Counted from the stretch's first letter, positions 1 through 5,032 are shown. The stretch is 5,032 bases of DNA from an uncultured Intrasporangium sp. (GCA_937873285.1 CALMNV010000146.1:1-5032), one strand, 5' to 3'. Numbers and translations: made by a program. The notes: generated by a model from the sequence alone, not told the origin.

Positions 1-5
1 CGGGA

Positions 6-1223
6 GTGACCGTCCGACACGTCCCCCGCTGGTCTGAGCTGGCCCCCCTGCTCCGGCCGAGACCGGTGCCGCTCGGCTCGACGCAGCGACGCCTCGCTGC
101 CGTCGCCTCCATCCCCGACCTTCGGCTGCTGGCCCGCCGCCGCGCCCCTCGCGCGGTGTTCGACTACACCGACGGCGGGGCCGCCGCCGAAGTCAGCCTG
201 CGCCGCTCCCGGGAGTCCTATGGCCGGGTCGAGTTCTCGCCGCGCCTGCTGCACGACGTGTCGACGGTGGATCCCTCGACCACGATCCTCGGCCGGCCCG
301 CCGCCCTGCCGCTGGCCTTCGCGCCGACCGGGTTCACCAGGTTGATGCACACGGAAGGCGAGCCGGCAGTTGCCCGCGTGGCCGCGCGGGCGGGCATCCC
401 CTACGCGCTTTCGACCATGGGGACGACGTCCATCGAGGCGCTGTCGGAAGCGGCCCCCGGTGGGCGACGGTGGTTCCAGCTCTACTTGTGGCGGGACCGG
501 GCCGCGAGCCGGGACTTCGTGTCGCGGGCCAGCGACTCCGGCTACGAGGCCATGGTGCTCACCGTCGACACGCCCGTCGCCGGGCCGCGGCTGCGCGACG
601 TGCGCAACGGCCTGACCATCCCGCCGTCCCTCTCGCTCAGGACGTTGGCGGAGGCGGCGCTCCACCCCGCCTGGTGGTTCGACCTGCTGACCACCGAGCC
701 GCTGGAGTTCGCATCCCTGCACCGCTTCGACGGCACGGTCGCCGAGCTCGTGAGCCGGATGTTCGACCCGTCGGCGACGATGGCCGACCTCGCCTGGTTG
801 CGCGACGTCTGGCCCGGCCCGCTCGTGGTCAAGGGCATCCAGAATGCCGCCGACGCCCGCGCCGTCGTCGAAGCCGGCGCCGACGCCGTCGTCGTCTCCA
901 ACCACGGTGGCCGCCAGCTCGACCGCGCCCCGACGCCCCTGGAGGTCCTGCCAGGGGTGGTCGACGCGGTCGGGGAGCGTGCCGAGGTCTACGTCGACGG
1001 CGGCATACTGTCAGGTGCGGACGTCGTCGCGGCCGTCGCACTGGGTGCGCGCGCCGCGCTGGTGGGCCGGGCGTACCTCTACGGACTCATGGCAGGCGGG
1101 GAGCTCGGCGTGCAACGGGCTGCGGACATCCTGCGGGCGGAGGTCGCCGGCACTCTTGCGCTGCTCGGCGTGACCCGGATCAGCGACCTCGGTGGGGACC
1201 ACGTGCGGCTCCGACCCGGCTGA
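6..1223 (+). CDS. lldD: FMN-dependent L-lactate dehydrogenase / alpha-hydroxy-acid oxidase, LldD2-like
   Basis: A 405-residue member of the FMN-dependent alpha-hydroxy-acid dehydrogenase family. It probably oxidises L-lactate (or a related 2-hydroxy acid) to the 2-keto acid, passing electrons through FMN to the quinone pool or oxygen at the inner face of the membrane. The whole TIM barrel is present. By analogy with plant glycolate oxidase, visible active-site residues are Tyr54 in FDYTDGGA, Tyr160 in WFQLY, Asp188 in TVDTP, Lys276 in VVKGIQ, and catalytic His300 and Arg303 in SNHGGRQLD. Phosphate-binding DGG (331-333) and GRAYLYG (354-360) follow. From memory, the N-terminus (RHVPRWSELAPLL) and several blocks closely match M. 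tuberculosis LldD2 (Rv1872c, about 414 aa), which supports the GTG start at base 6. Only five upstream bases are visible, so promoter and ribosome site cannot be judged. The next gene starts 14 bases after the stop, suggesting co-transcription. The family is certain; lactate as substrate is inferred, and another 2-hydroxy acid is possible. Confidence 0.93.
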   Translation: MTVRHVPRWSELAPLLRPRPVPLGSTQRRLAAVASIPDLRLLARRRAPRAVFDYTDGGAAAEVSLRRSRESYGRVEFSPRLLHDVSTVDPSTTILGRPAALPLAFAPTGFTRLMHTEGEPAVARVAARAGIPYALSTMGTTSIEALSEAAPGGRRWFQLYLWRDRAASRDFVSRASDSGYEAMVLTVDTPVAGPRLRDVRNGLTIPPSLSLRTLAEAALHPAWWFDLLTTEPLEFASLHRFDGTVAELVSRMFDPSATMADLAWLRDVWPGPLVVKGIQNAADARAVVEAGADAVVVSNHGGRQLDRAPTPLEVLPGVVDAVGERAEVYVDGGILSGADVVAAVALGARAALVGRAYLYGLMAGGELGVQRAADILRAEVAGTLALLGVTRISDLGGDHVRLRPG

Positions 1224-1237
1224 GATAGTTTCCGCCC

Positions 1238-2245
1238 ATGGACGTCATCGAGTACACGCCCACCCGCGAGCAGTACGTCTACACGTTCGGCGGTGCAGCG
1301 CCCGCCATGCGGATCCCACCCGGCACCGCGCTGCGGCTCTGGTCAGACGACGCGTTCGGCGGGGCGCTGCGCACCGTCGACGACCTGTCGAGCGCCAAGG
1401 TCGACCTGCGGTTCGTCAACCCGCAGACCGGCCCGTTCTACGTCGAAGGGGCGCAGCCCGGTGACACGCTCGTTCTTCATCTCGTCTCCCTGGAGCCCGC
1501 CCGGGACTGGGGCGCGTCGGCGGCGATCCCGTTCTTCGGCGGGATGACGGGCACCGACCGCGTCGTGACCCTGCAAGAGCCGCTGCCCGACACGACGTGG
1601 ATCTACGAGCTGGACCGGGCGCGCAACACGGTCGCCTTCGCGGCGCGGCACAGCGAGCATCGCATCGAGCTGCCCGTGGAGCCGATGCTCGGGACCGTCG
1701 GCGTCGCGCCGGCGGGCGGGGAGGTGCGCTCCTCCCTGGTGCCCGACCGGTTCGGCGGCAACATGGACACCCCGCAGATGCGCGCTGGTGCGACGGTCTT
1801 CCTCGGCGTCAACGTCGAGGGCGCCATGTTCTCCATCGGCGACGGCCACTATCGTCAGGGAGAGGGTGAGGCGTGCGGCACCGCAGTGGAGGGCGCCATG
1901 ACGACGACCCTCATCGTGGATCTCGTCAAGGGCCACGCGCCTGCGTGGCCGCGGATCGAGGACGACACGCACTGGATGACCGTCGGGTCGAGCCGCCCGA
2001 TGGAGGACTCCTGGCGGATCGGCAACGCCGAGCTGGTCCACTGGGTTGCCGAGCTGCAGGACCTGCACCCGATGGACGCCTATCAGCTGTGCTCCCAGAT
2101 CGCGCTCGCTCCGATCGCGAACGTCGTCGACGCCAACTACAGCGTCGTCGTCAAGGCGCCCAAGGTGCTGCTTCCCGGCGCGTCGGCCTTCGGTGGGATC
2201 CACGAGGATCTGCGTGCTCGCGCCCGCTCGCTCGGCGGCAGCTGA
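1238..2245 (+). CDS. Acetamidase/formamidase family protein (FmdA/AmdA)
   Basis: A 335-residue protein of the FmdA/AmdA family (Pfam FmdA_AmdA), whose characterised members hydrolyse short amides such as formamide or acetamide to the acid and ammonia in the cytoplasm. Family signatures run in order: GPFYVEGAQPGDTLVLHL (65-82), FGGNMDTPQM (172-181), GATVFLGVNVEGAMFSIGDG (184-203) with the family's GDxH (201-204), then GEGEACGTAVEG (208-219). The Asn-x-Asp and Asp-x-His motifs are those usually taken as part of the active or metal site, and none is lost. The length is typical and there is no signal peptide or membrane segment. The ATG at 1238 lies 14 bases after the lldD-like stop. No strong Shine-Dalgarno is seen (only a GAGATA near 1222-1227), so translation may depend on termination of the upstream gene. 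Many actinobacterial paralogues have no tested substrate, so formamidase activity should not be assumed; another small amide or amide-like metabolite is equally possible. Confidence 0.9.
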   Translation: MDVIEYTPTREQYVYTFGGAAPAMRIPPGTALRLWSDDAFGGALRTVDDLSSAKVDLRFVNPQTGPFYVEGAQPGDTLVLHLVSLEPARDWGASAAIPFFGGMTGTDRVVTLQEPLPDTTWIYELDRARNTVAFAARHSEHRIELPVEPMLGTVGVAPAGGEVRSSLVPDRFGGNMDTPQMRAGATVFLGVNVEGAMFSIGDGHYRQGEGEACGTAVEGAMTTTLIVDLVKGHAPAWPRIEDDTHWMTVGSSRPMEDSWRIGNAELVHWVAELQDLHPMDAYQLCSQIALAPIANVVDANYSVVVKAPKVLLPGASAFGGIHEDLRARARSLGGS

Positions 2246-2317
2246 CGCCCACCCAGCCAGGTCGGTGCTCATTCTGAGCCCACTCGGTCTCCAATCCCCG
2301 CGTACGAAAGGCATCTC
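2246..2317 (+). other. Intergenic spacer before the SDR gene
   Basis: A 72-base gap between the amidase-family gene and the SDR gene. It contains a small imperfect hairpin: GCTCA (2267-2271), loop TTC, TGAGC (2275-2279), which can be extended by two G-C pairs (2264-2265 with 2280-2281) if T2266 is bulged. There is no T-run after it, so it is a poor terminator candidate. I see no convincing -35/-10 pair. The space is large enough for a separate SDR promoter, so one operon for all three genes is likely but not certain. Confidence 0.4.
2306..2311 (+). promoter_or_regulatory. Ribosome binding site of the SDR gene
   Basis: GAAAGG ends six bases before the ATG at 2318, an acceptable Shine-Dalgarno match at good spacing. 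It fixes the SDR start and contrasts with the weak site of the preceding gene. Confidence 0.65.
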
Positions 2318-3076
2318 ATGGATCTGCAGTTGCAGGGCGCCCGCGTCCTCGTCACCGGTGGCACCCGCGGCATCGGCCGGGCGATCGTCGAGGCGTTTCT
2401 CGACGAGGGCGCCGTCGTGGGCTTCTGCGCCCGCCAGACGGAGGAGGTCGAGGGCACCCAAGAGGCGTTGGGTGGACGCGGCACGGTGACGGGGTCCGTC
2501 GTCGACGTCGGCGACGCGGACGCCCTCGCCGCGTGGGTCGAGCGATCCGCGGCGGACTTCGGCGGCCTCGACGTCGTCGTCGCCAACGTGAGCGCCCTGG
2601 CGATCCCCGACACCGAGGAGAGCTGGCAGGCGAGCCTCAATGTCGACGTCATGCACACCGTGCGGCTCGTGCGGGCGGCCCTGCCTCACCTCGAGCGCAG
2701 CTCGCAGGCCTCGATCATCGCCATCTCCAGCGTCTCGGGGCGCGAGTCGGACTTTGCCTCCGGGCCCTACGGCACCGCCAAGACGGCCATCGTCGGCTAT
2801 CTCCATGGGCTGGCAATGCAGTTGGCGGACAAGGGAATCCGCGCCAACACAGTGTCTCCGGGCAACACCTACTTCGCAGGCGGCGTCTGGGCGAGCATCG
2901 AAACGGCAGACCCCGCGCTGTTCGAGACCGCCCGCGGGCTCAACCCCACCGGGCACATGGGCACACCCGAGGAGGTCGCCGCTCCGGTCGTCTTCCTCGC
3001 CAGCCCGGTGGCGAGCCGGATCAGCGGCACCAACCTTGTCGTCGACGGCGCGCTGACCCGCGGCATCCAGTTGTAG
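2318..3076 (+). CDS. Classical SDR-family oxidoreductase (FabG-like)
   Basis: A 252-residue short-chain dehydrogenase/reductase with one Rossmann fold, expected to interconvert a carbonyl and an alcohol with NAD(P)(H) in the cytosol. The cofactor glycine motif is TGGTRGIG (13-20). The catalytic set is Asn108 (LNVDV), Ser138 in ISSVSG, Tyr151 and Lys155 in YGTAK. The C-terminal part has SPGNTYFAGGVW (180-191) and the usual VVDGALTRG end (241-249). Arg17 in the glycine loop and Arg39 after the second beta strand favour NADP(H), by family rules. The usual NNAG motif after strand 4 is replaced by ANVS (89-92), as in some divergent SDRs. Length is typical for the FabG-like group, and the start is supported by GAAAGG upstream. 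It lies downstream of the lactate-dehydrogenase-like and amidase-like genes and ends convergent to the sulfurtransferase. The substrate is unknown; annotation as 3-oxoacyl-ACP reductase would be over-specific. Confidence 0.92.
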   Translation: MDLQLQGARVLVTGGTRGIGRAIVEAFLDEGAVVGFCARQTEEVEGTQEALGGRGTVTGSVVDVGDADALAAWVERSAADFGGLDVVVANVSALAIPDTEESWQASLNVDVMHTVRLVRAALPHLERSSQASIIAISSVSGRESDFASGPYGTAKTAIVGYLHGLAMQLADKGIRANTVSPGNTYFAGGVWASIETADPALFETARGLNPTGHMGTPEEVAAPVVFLASPVASRISGTNLVVDGALTRGIQL

Positions 3077-3085
3077 GCCCGAGCC

Positions 3086-3104
3086 CCTAGGCGCGGCGCC
3101 TGGG
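3086..3104 (+). terminator. GC-rich hairpin after the SDR gene, possible terminator
   Basis: Ten bases after the SDR stop, CCTAGGCGC (3086-3094) can pair with GCGCCTGGG (3096-3104) through one U-G wobble; about eight pairs close on a three-base loop. No T-tract follows, which is common for high-GC hairpin terminators but weakens the call. Its right arm shares bases 3101-3104 with the first unit of the adjacent repeat element, so the two structures would compete or act as one termination zone. Confidence 0.4.
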
Positions 3105-3154
3105 TCGAGTGGTCAGTTGCGTGCGTGAGATGCGTGCGGAAGTGGCCACTCGAC
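3104..3154 (+). repeat. Hairpin 1 (units A and B)
   Basis: Bases 3104-3126 pair with 3132-3154 around a five-base loop GAGAT (3127-3131). The stem starts with nine perfect pairs (GTCGAGTGG with CCACTCGAC). It then continues to the loop with two G-G mismatches (3116/3142 and 3119/3139) and several G-U wobbles. The wobbles pair only in RNA of the plus sense, the sense of the SDR transcript. Confidence 0.75.
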
Positions 3155-3164
3155 GGGGCGGGTG

Positions 3165-3225
3165 CGTGCGGAAGTGGCCACTCGACGGGGTGGGGGTTCG
3201 TGGGTCGAGTGGTCAGTTGCGTGCG
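3165..3225 (+). repeat. Hairpin 2 (units C and D)
   Basis: Bases 3165-3186 can pair with 3204-3225, leaving a G-rich 17-base loop (3187-3203). The pairing pattern is that of hairpin 1: a nine-pair perfect core next to the loop, then two G-G mismatches and wobbles outward. The right arm extends into the 3' end of the minus-strand sulfurtransferase gene. Alternative pairings of A with C or B with D are also possible because the like units are identical. Confidence 0.65.
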
Positions 3226-4046
3226 GCGGGCTCCATGCCGGTGGCCACGGGCCGGGACGGGTCAGCCACCCACTCGCTCCAGGAGCCGGCGTAGAGCGCC
3301 GCGTCGACACCGATCTCGGCCAGCGCGAGGACCGTGTGGGCCGCGGACACGCCGGAGCCGCAGTATGCCGCGACCGCCCCGCCGCCGCGCCCGGCCGAGA
3401 CCCGCGCCCAGCGCTCGGCGAGGTCGGTGCGGAAGGTGCCGTCGCGGCCGGCCCAGCCCAGGGTCGGCACGTTGACGGCTCCGGGGATGTGCCCGGCCAC
3501 CGGGTCGATGGGCTCCACCTCGCCGGCATACCGCTCGGGTGCCCGCGCGTCGACGAGCAGCCCCTCCCGCGCGACCCGGGCCGCCGAGTCCGCGTCGAGG
3601 ACCGCGAGCTGCCCGGGGCGGGCCGTGAAGCTGCCCGTGGCCGGCTCCGGCTCCACCGTGGTCACGGGCAGCCCGTCCCGCAGCCACGCGGCATACCCGC
3701 CGTCGAGCACGCGGACGTCGGGGAGCCCGACCCAGCGGAACACCCACCAGGCGCGCGCGGCGGCGAAGGAGTCGGCCCCGTCGTAGGTCACGACCCGGGT
3801 GCCCGGCCCGACGCCGCAGCGGCGCAACGTCGCCTCCACGACGGCGGGGTCGGGCAGCGGGTGCCGGCCACCCGGGCCCGGGGGGCCGGCGAGCTCGGTC
3901 TCGAGGTCCACGAAGAAGGCGCCCGGGATGTGCCCGCGCTCGTAGTCCCCGCGGCCGGGGGGACCGGTCAGGCTCCAGCGCGCGTCGATGACGACGACGG
4001 CGGAGAGCTCGCGGGCAAGCTCGGCTGGGCGCAGCAGGTGGCTCAC
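3213..4046 (-). CDS. sseA: Two-domain rhodanese sulfurtransferase, 3-mercaptopyruvate/thiosulfate type
   Basis: A 277-residue protein with tandem rhodanese domains, expected to move sulfane sulfur from 3-mercaptopyruvate or thiosulfate to an acceptor (cyanide or thiols) through a cysteine persulfide in the cytoplasm. The inactive N-terminal domain shows VVVIDARW (17-24), GHIPGAFFVDLE (38-49) and VRVLDGGYAAW (111-121). The catalytic domain shows LLVDAR (163-168), GHIPGAVNVP (185-194) and active Cys229 in CGSGVSA (229-235), ending with YAGSWSEW (252-259). CGSG-type loops are typical of mercaptopyruvate sulfurtransferases such as E. coli SseA, whereas thiosulfate rhodaneses usually carry a more basic CRxG-type loop, so mercaptopyruvate is favoured. 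In-frame GTGs at 4109 and 4094 would add 21 or 16 residues, but these lack family resemblance and would overlap the divergent hydrolase gene; GTG at 4046 gives MSHLLRPAEL, a family-like beginning. No well-spaced Shine-Dalgarno precedes it, so a leaderless transcript is possible. Its last three codons and stop lie in the repeat element. Confidence 0.9.
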   Translation of the reverse strand: MSHLLRPAELARELSAVVVIDARWSLTGPPGRGDYERGHIPGAFFVDLETELAGPPGPGGRHPLPDPAVVEATLRRCGVGPGTRVVTYDGADSFAAARAWWVFRWVGLPDVRVLDGGYAAWLRDGLPVTTVEPEPATGSFTARPGQLAVLDADSAARVAREGLLVDARAPERYAGEVEPIDPVAGHIPGAVNVPTLGWAGRDGTFRTDLAERWARVSAGRGGGAVAAYCGSGVSAAHTVLALAEIGVDAALYAGSWSEWVADPSRPVATGMEPAARN

Positions 4047-4082
4047 GAGGACATCGTGGCATCCTCGGAAGCGGAGGTGGTC
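4047..4082. promoter_or_regulatory. Short divergent intergenic region
   Basis: Only 36 bases separate the preferred starts of the minus-strand sulfurtransferase and the plus-strand hydrolase. They include the hydrolase ribosome site. A pair of six-base inverted arms, CGAGGA (4046-4051) and TCCTCG (4062-4067), is present but too short to call an operator. Promoters for each gene must overlap this region or lie inside the opposite coding sequence; no clear -35/-10 boxes are visible. Confidence 0.4.
4073..4077 (+). promoter_or_regulatory. Ribosome binding site of the alpha/beta hydrolase
   Basis: GGAGG, within a GGAGGT match to the 16S anti-Shine-Dalgarno, lies five bases before the ATG at 4083. 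This is the strongest ribosome site in the window. It decides the hydrolase start, ruling out the much longer upstream open frame that runs antisense through the sulfurtransferase gene. Confidence 0.8.
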
Positions 4083-4826
4083 ATGCCCGCGCACGTCGTG
4101 CTCGTGCACGGGTCACGCCTGTCGAGCACCCAGTGGGCACCGCAGCTGCCGCTGCTGGCCCCGCGGGTCGGGGTGACCCTCGTCGACCTGCCCGGCCACG
4201 GTTTGCGGGTGGCCGAGAGGTTCACCCTCGTCCGGTGTGTCGAGGTCGTGGCCCAGGCGGTCGAGGCCCTGCCCCCCCGGCAGCCGGTGGTCGTCGTCGG
4301 CCACTCGCTCGGGGGGTATGTGGCGATGGCGTATGCCGCGAAGCATGCCGACGCGCTGGCCGGCCTCGTCCTCGCCGGCTGCAGCACCACCCCCACGGGG
4401 CTCGGCGCCGCGACCTACCGCGGCGTGGCGCGCCTCACCGACCGGGTGGGGCCGGCCCGCATGACGCGTTTCAACGACTGGGTGCTGCGCCGGCTCTATC
4501 CGGCGGAGCTCGTCGAGCCGGTCATCGCCGGCGGCTACTTCTTCGCCCCGACGGCTGCCGCCTGGCGGGAGGTGATGACCTACTGCCGACCGTCCATGCT
4601 CGCCGCGGTGCGCTGCCCGGTGCTGCTGCTCAACGGCCAGTATGACCAGTTCCGCGTCGGCGCCAGGGCATTCCTGCGGGCCTGCCCGGCTGCACGTGTC
4701 GAGGTCCTGCCGAAGGCGACTCACCTGGCCAACCTGGACCGACCGGTGGCCTTCGCCGACGCGGTGCTGCGCTTCGTCGATTCGGCGACCGGCGAGGATG
4801 CGGGGACAATCGTCGATGATGAGTGA
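4083..4826 (+). CDS. Alpha/beta-fold hydrolase
   Basis: A 247-residue soluble alpha/beta hydrolase, an esterase/lipase- or lactonase-like serine hydrolase of unknown substrate. The fold signatures run in order: VVLVHGS (5-11) with the HG oxyanion segment, VDLPGHG (34-40), and the nucleophile elbow VGHSLGG (72-78) with Ser75. The acid is most likely Asp188 in LLNGQYDQF, and the base is His214 in KATHLANLDRP. The region at about 105-165 forms the cap. The triad is complete, there is no signal peptide, and the length is normal. The open frame continues far upstream, but that part is antisense to the sulfurtransferase, and ATG 4083 is fixed by the Shine-Dalgarno. The gene is divergent from the sulfurtransferase, and its 3' end overlaps the following Dus gene by 11 bases, which suggests co-transcription and translational coupling. 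No substrate can be assigned from the sequence. Confidence 0.9.
   Translation: MPAHVVLVHGSRLSSTQWAPQLPLLAPRVGVTLVDLPGHGLRVAERFTLVRCVEVVAQAVEALPPRQPVVVVGHSLGGYVAMAYAAKHADALAGLVLAGCSTTPTGLGAATYRGVARLTDRVGPARMTRFNDWVLRRLYPAELVEPVIAGGYFFAPTAAAWREVMTYCRPSMLAAVRCPVLLLNGQYDQFRVGARAFLRACPAARVEVLPKATHLANLDRPVAFADAVLRFVDSATGEDAGTIVDDE
4802..4806 (+). promoter_or_regulatory. Weak ribosome binding site for the Dus gene
   Basis: GGGGA lies nine bases before the ATG at 4816 (twelve before the second ATG at 4819), inside the end of the hydrolase gene. The match is modest. The 11-base overlap of the two genes suggests that ribosomes ending the hydrolase help start the next gene. Confidence 0.35.
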
Positions 4827-5032
4827 CGTCGCGACCCTTCCTCCTCCACGCGCCACCGCCGGGGATGCCCTCGGGCGAGCGGTGCTGCCGCCGCTGCGCA
4901 TCGGCCGCCACGTCATCGGCTCGCCGGTCGTGCTCGCTCCGATGGCGGGTATCACGAACCGGGCCTGCCGCCGGCTCTGCCGTGAGGCCGGCAGTGGCGG
5001 GGCCGCGGCGGCCGGCGTCTCCGGGGCCACAT
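4816..5032 (+). CDS. dusB: tRNA-dihydrouridine synthase, DusB-like (partial, runs off window end)
   Basis: The first 72 codons of a gene that continues past the window. Dus enzymes use FMN and NADPH to reduce specific uridines of tRNA to dihydrouridine. The N-terminal signature is clear: PPLRIGRHVIGSPVVLAPMA (25-44), running on as GITNRACRRLCREAG (45-59), the start of the FMN-binding TIM barrel. In most family members the next residues are a short link and then a YVSEM-like strand. Here the link is an Ala/Gly-rich stretch (GSGGAAAAGVSGAT, 59-72) that the window cuts, probably a loop insertion. Two adjacent ATGs (4816 and 4819) are possible starts; both overlap the hydrolase stop at 4824-4826. 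The N-terminal 20 residues are low-complexity and not conserved. The family is confident from the APMAGITN block; DusB as the exact subtype is inferred from the usual single Dus of actinobacteria. Confidence 0.85.
   Translation, partial: MMSDVATLPPPRATAGDALGRAVLPPLRIGRHVIGSPVVLAPMAGITNRACRRLCREAGSGGAAAAGVSGAT

Larger units (their letters stand above)
3101..3225. repeat. Four-unit palindromic repeat element, two long hairpins
   Basis: This 125-base element fills the convergent junction. Units A (3101-3125) and D (3201-3225) are identical over 25 bases and exactly 100 bases apart. Units B (3131-3158) and C (3163-3190) are identical over 28 bases with a 32-base period. B and C are imperfect reverse complements of A and D: all share the core GTCGAGTGG or its complement CCACTCGAC, and diverge at fixed positions further in. 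The order is therefore forward, reverse, reverse, forward. B and C also each hold the perfect 10-base palindrome AGTGGCCACT (3141-3150, 3173-3182). The layout resembles REP/BIME-type intergenic elements, which can act in transcript ends, mRNA stability or as non-autonomous mobile palindromes. No transposase is in the window. The structure is seen directly; its function and genomic copy number are unknown. Confidence 0.85.

Noticed and set aside
2264..2281. Small hairpin as a terminator between the amidase-like and SDR genes
   Set aside because: Only five perfect pairs plus two across a bulge, with no T-run; too weak to call, so only mentioned in the spacer entry.
1343..2956. A 537-codon open frame on the minus strand
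   Set aside because: It runs antisense through the amidase-like and SDR genes, has an Arg/Asp/Gly-rich composition with no recognisable motif, and is explained by third-position GC bias of the real genes.
2318..3076. Mycofactocin-dependent SDR linked to an MftD-like lldD gene
   Set aside because: The SDR lacks the extended nucleotide-binding insertion of mycofactocin-type SDRs, the upstream enzyme resembles LldD2 more than MftD by recalled sequence, and no mftA-C genes are present.
3101..3225. CRISPR array
   Set aside because: Units alternate in orientation, spacers are not uniform (4 to 10 bases between units), and the units pair as inverted copies; no cas gene is nearby.
4046..4067. Six-base inverted arms as an operator between divergent genes
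   Set aside because: The arms are short, the ten-base centre is not symmetric, and such matches are common by chance in GC-rich DNA.
3162..4082. Upstream extension of the hydrolase open frame
   Set aside because: This part is antisense to the sulfurtransferase and has no family resemblance; the strong GGAGG at 4073-4077 and the immediate VVLVHG motif place the start at 4083.
4113..5030. A 305-codon minus-strand open frame
   Set aside because: It lies opposite the hydrolase and Dus genes, is low-complexity Arg/Gly/Pro-rich, and matches no family that I recognise.

Overview
The window is a very GC-rich stretch of chromosome with strong G/C bias at third codon positions, GTG as well as ATG starts, and long spurious open frames opposite the real genes. 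With the gene content (an LldD2-type lactate dehydrogenase like that of Mycobacterium tuberculosis, and actinobacterial-looking sulfurtransferase and Dus sequences), this suggests a high-GC actinobacterium. A Micrococcales / Intrasporangiaceae-like source is my guess and rests on general resemblance only.

Left part (1-3076), plus strand: three metabolic genes in a row. First is an FMN-dependent alpha-hydroxy-acid (L-lactate) dehydrogenase (6-1223). After 14 bases comes an acetamidase/formamidase-family protein (1238-2245). After 72 bases comes a classical short-chain dehydrogenase/reductase (SDR, 2318-3076) with its own good ribosome binding site. The first two look like one transcription unit; the third may belong to it. 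All three keep their main catalytic residues. The set looks like a small oxidation / amide-hydrolysis / carbonyl-reduction cassette, but the sequence does not show a shared substrate.

Middle (3077-3225): a convergent junction holding the most unusual non-coding structure here. Four related 25-28 base units are arranged forward-reverse-reverse-forward. The outer two are identical over 25 bases and exactly 100 bases apart; the inner two are identical over 28 bases and 32 apart. They fold into two long imperfect hairpins. The last unit runs into the convergent sulfurtransferase gene and supplies its stop codon and last three residues. A short GC-rich hairpin just after the SDR stop adjoins the element.

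Right part (3213-5032): a two-domain rhodanese / 3-mercaptopyruvate-type sulfurtransferase on the minus strand is divergent from a plus-strand alpha/beta hydrolase, with only 36 bases between the preferred starts. The hydrolase overlaps by 11 bases the start of a tRNA-dihydrouridine synthase (Dus) gene, which runs off the window end.

I see no CRISPR array, transposase, phage gene, tRNA or rRNA. The genes are ordinary families; the hairpin repeat element is the main item for a second look. I do not see convincing evidence of a new multi-gene system.
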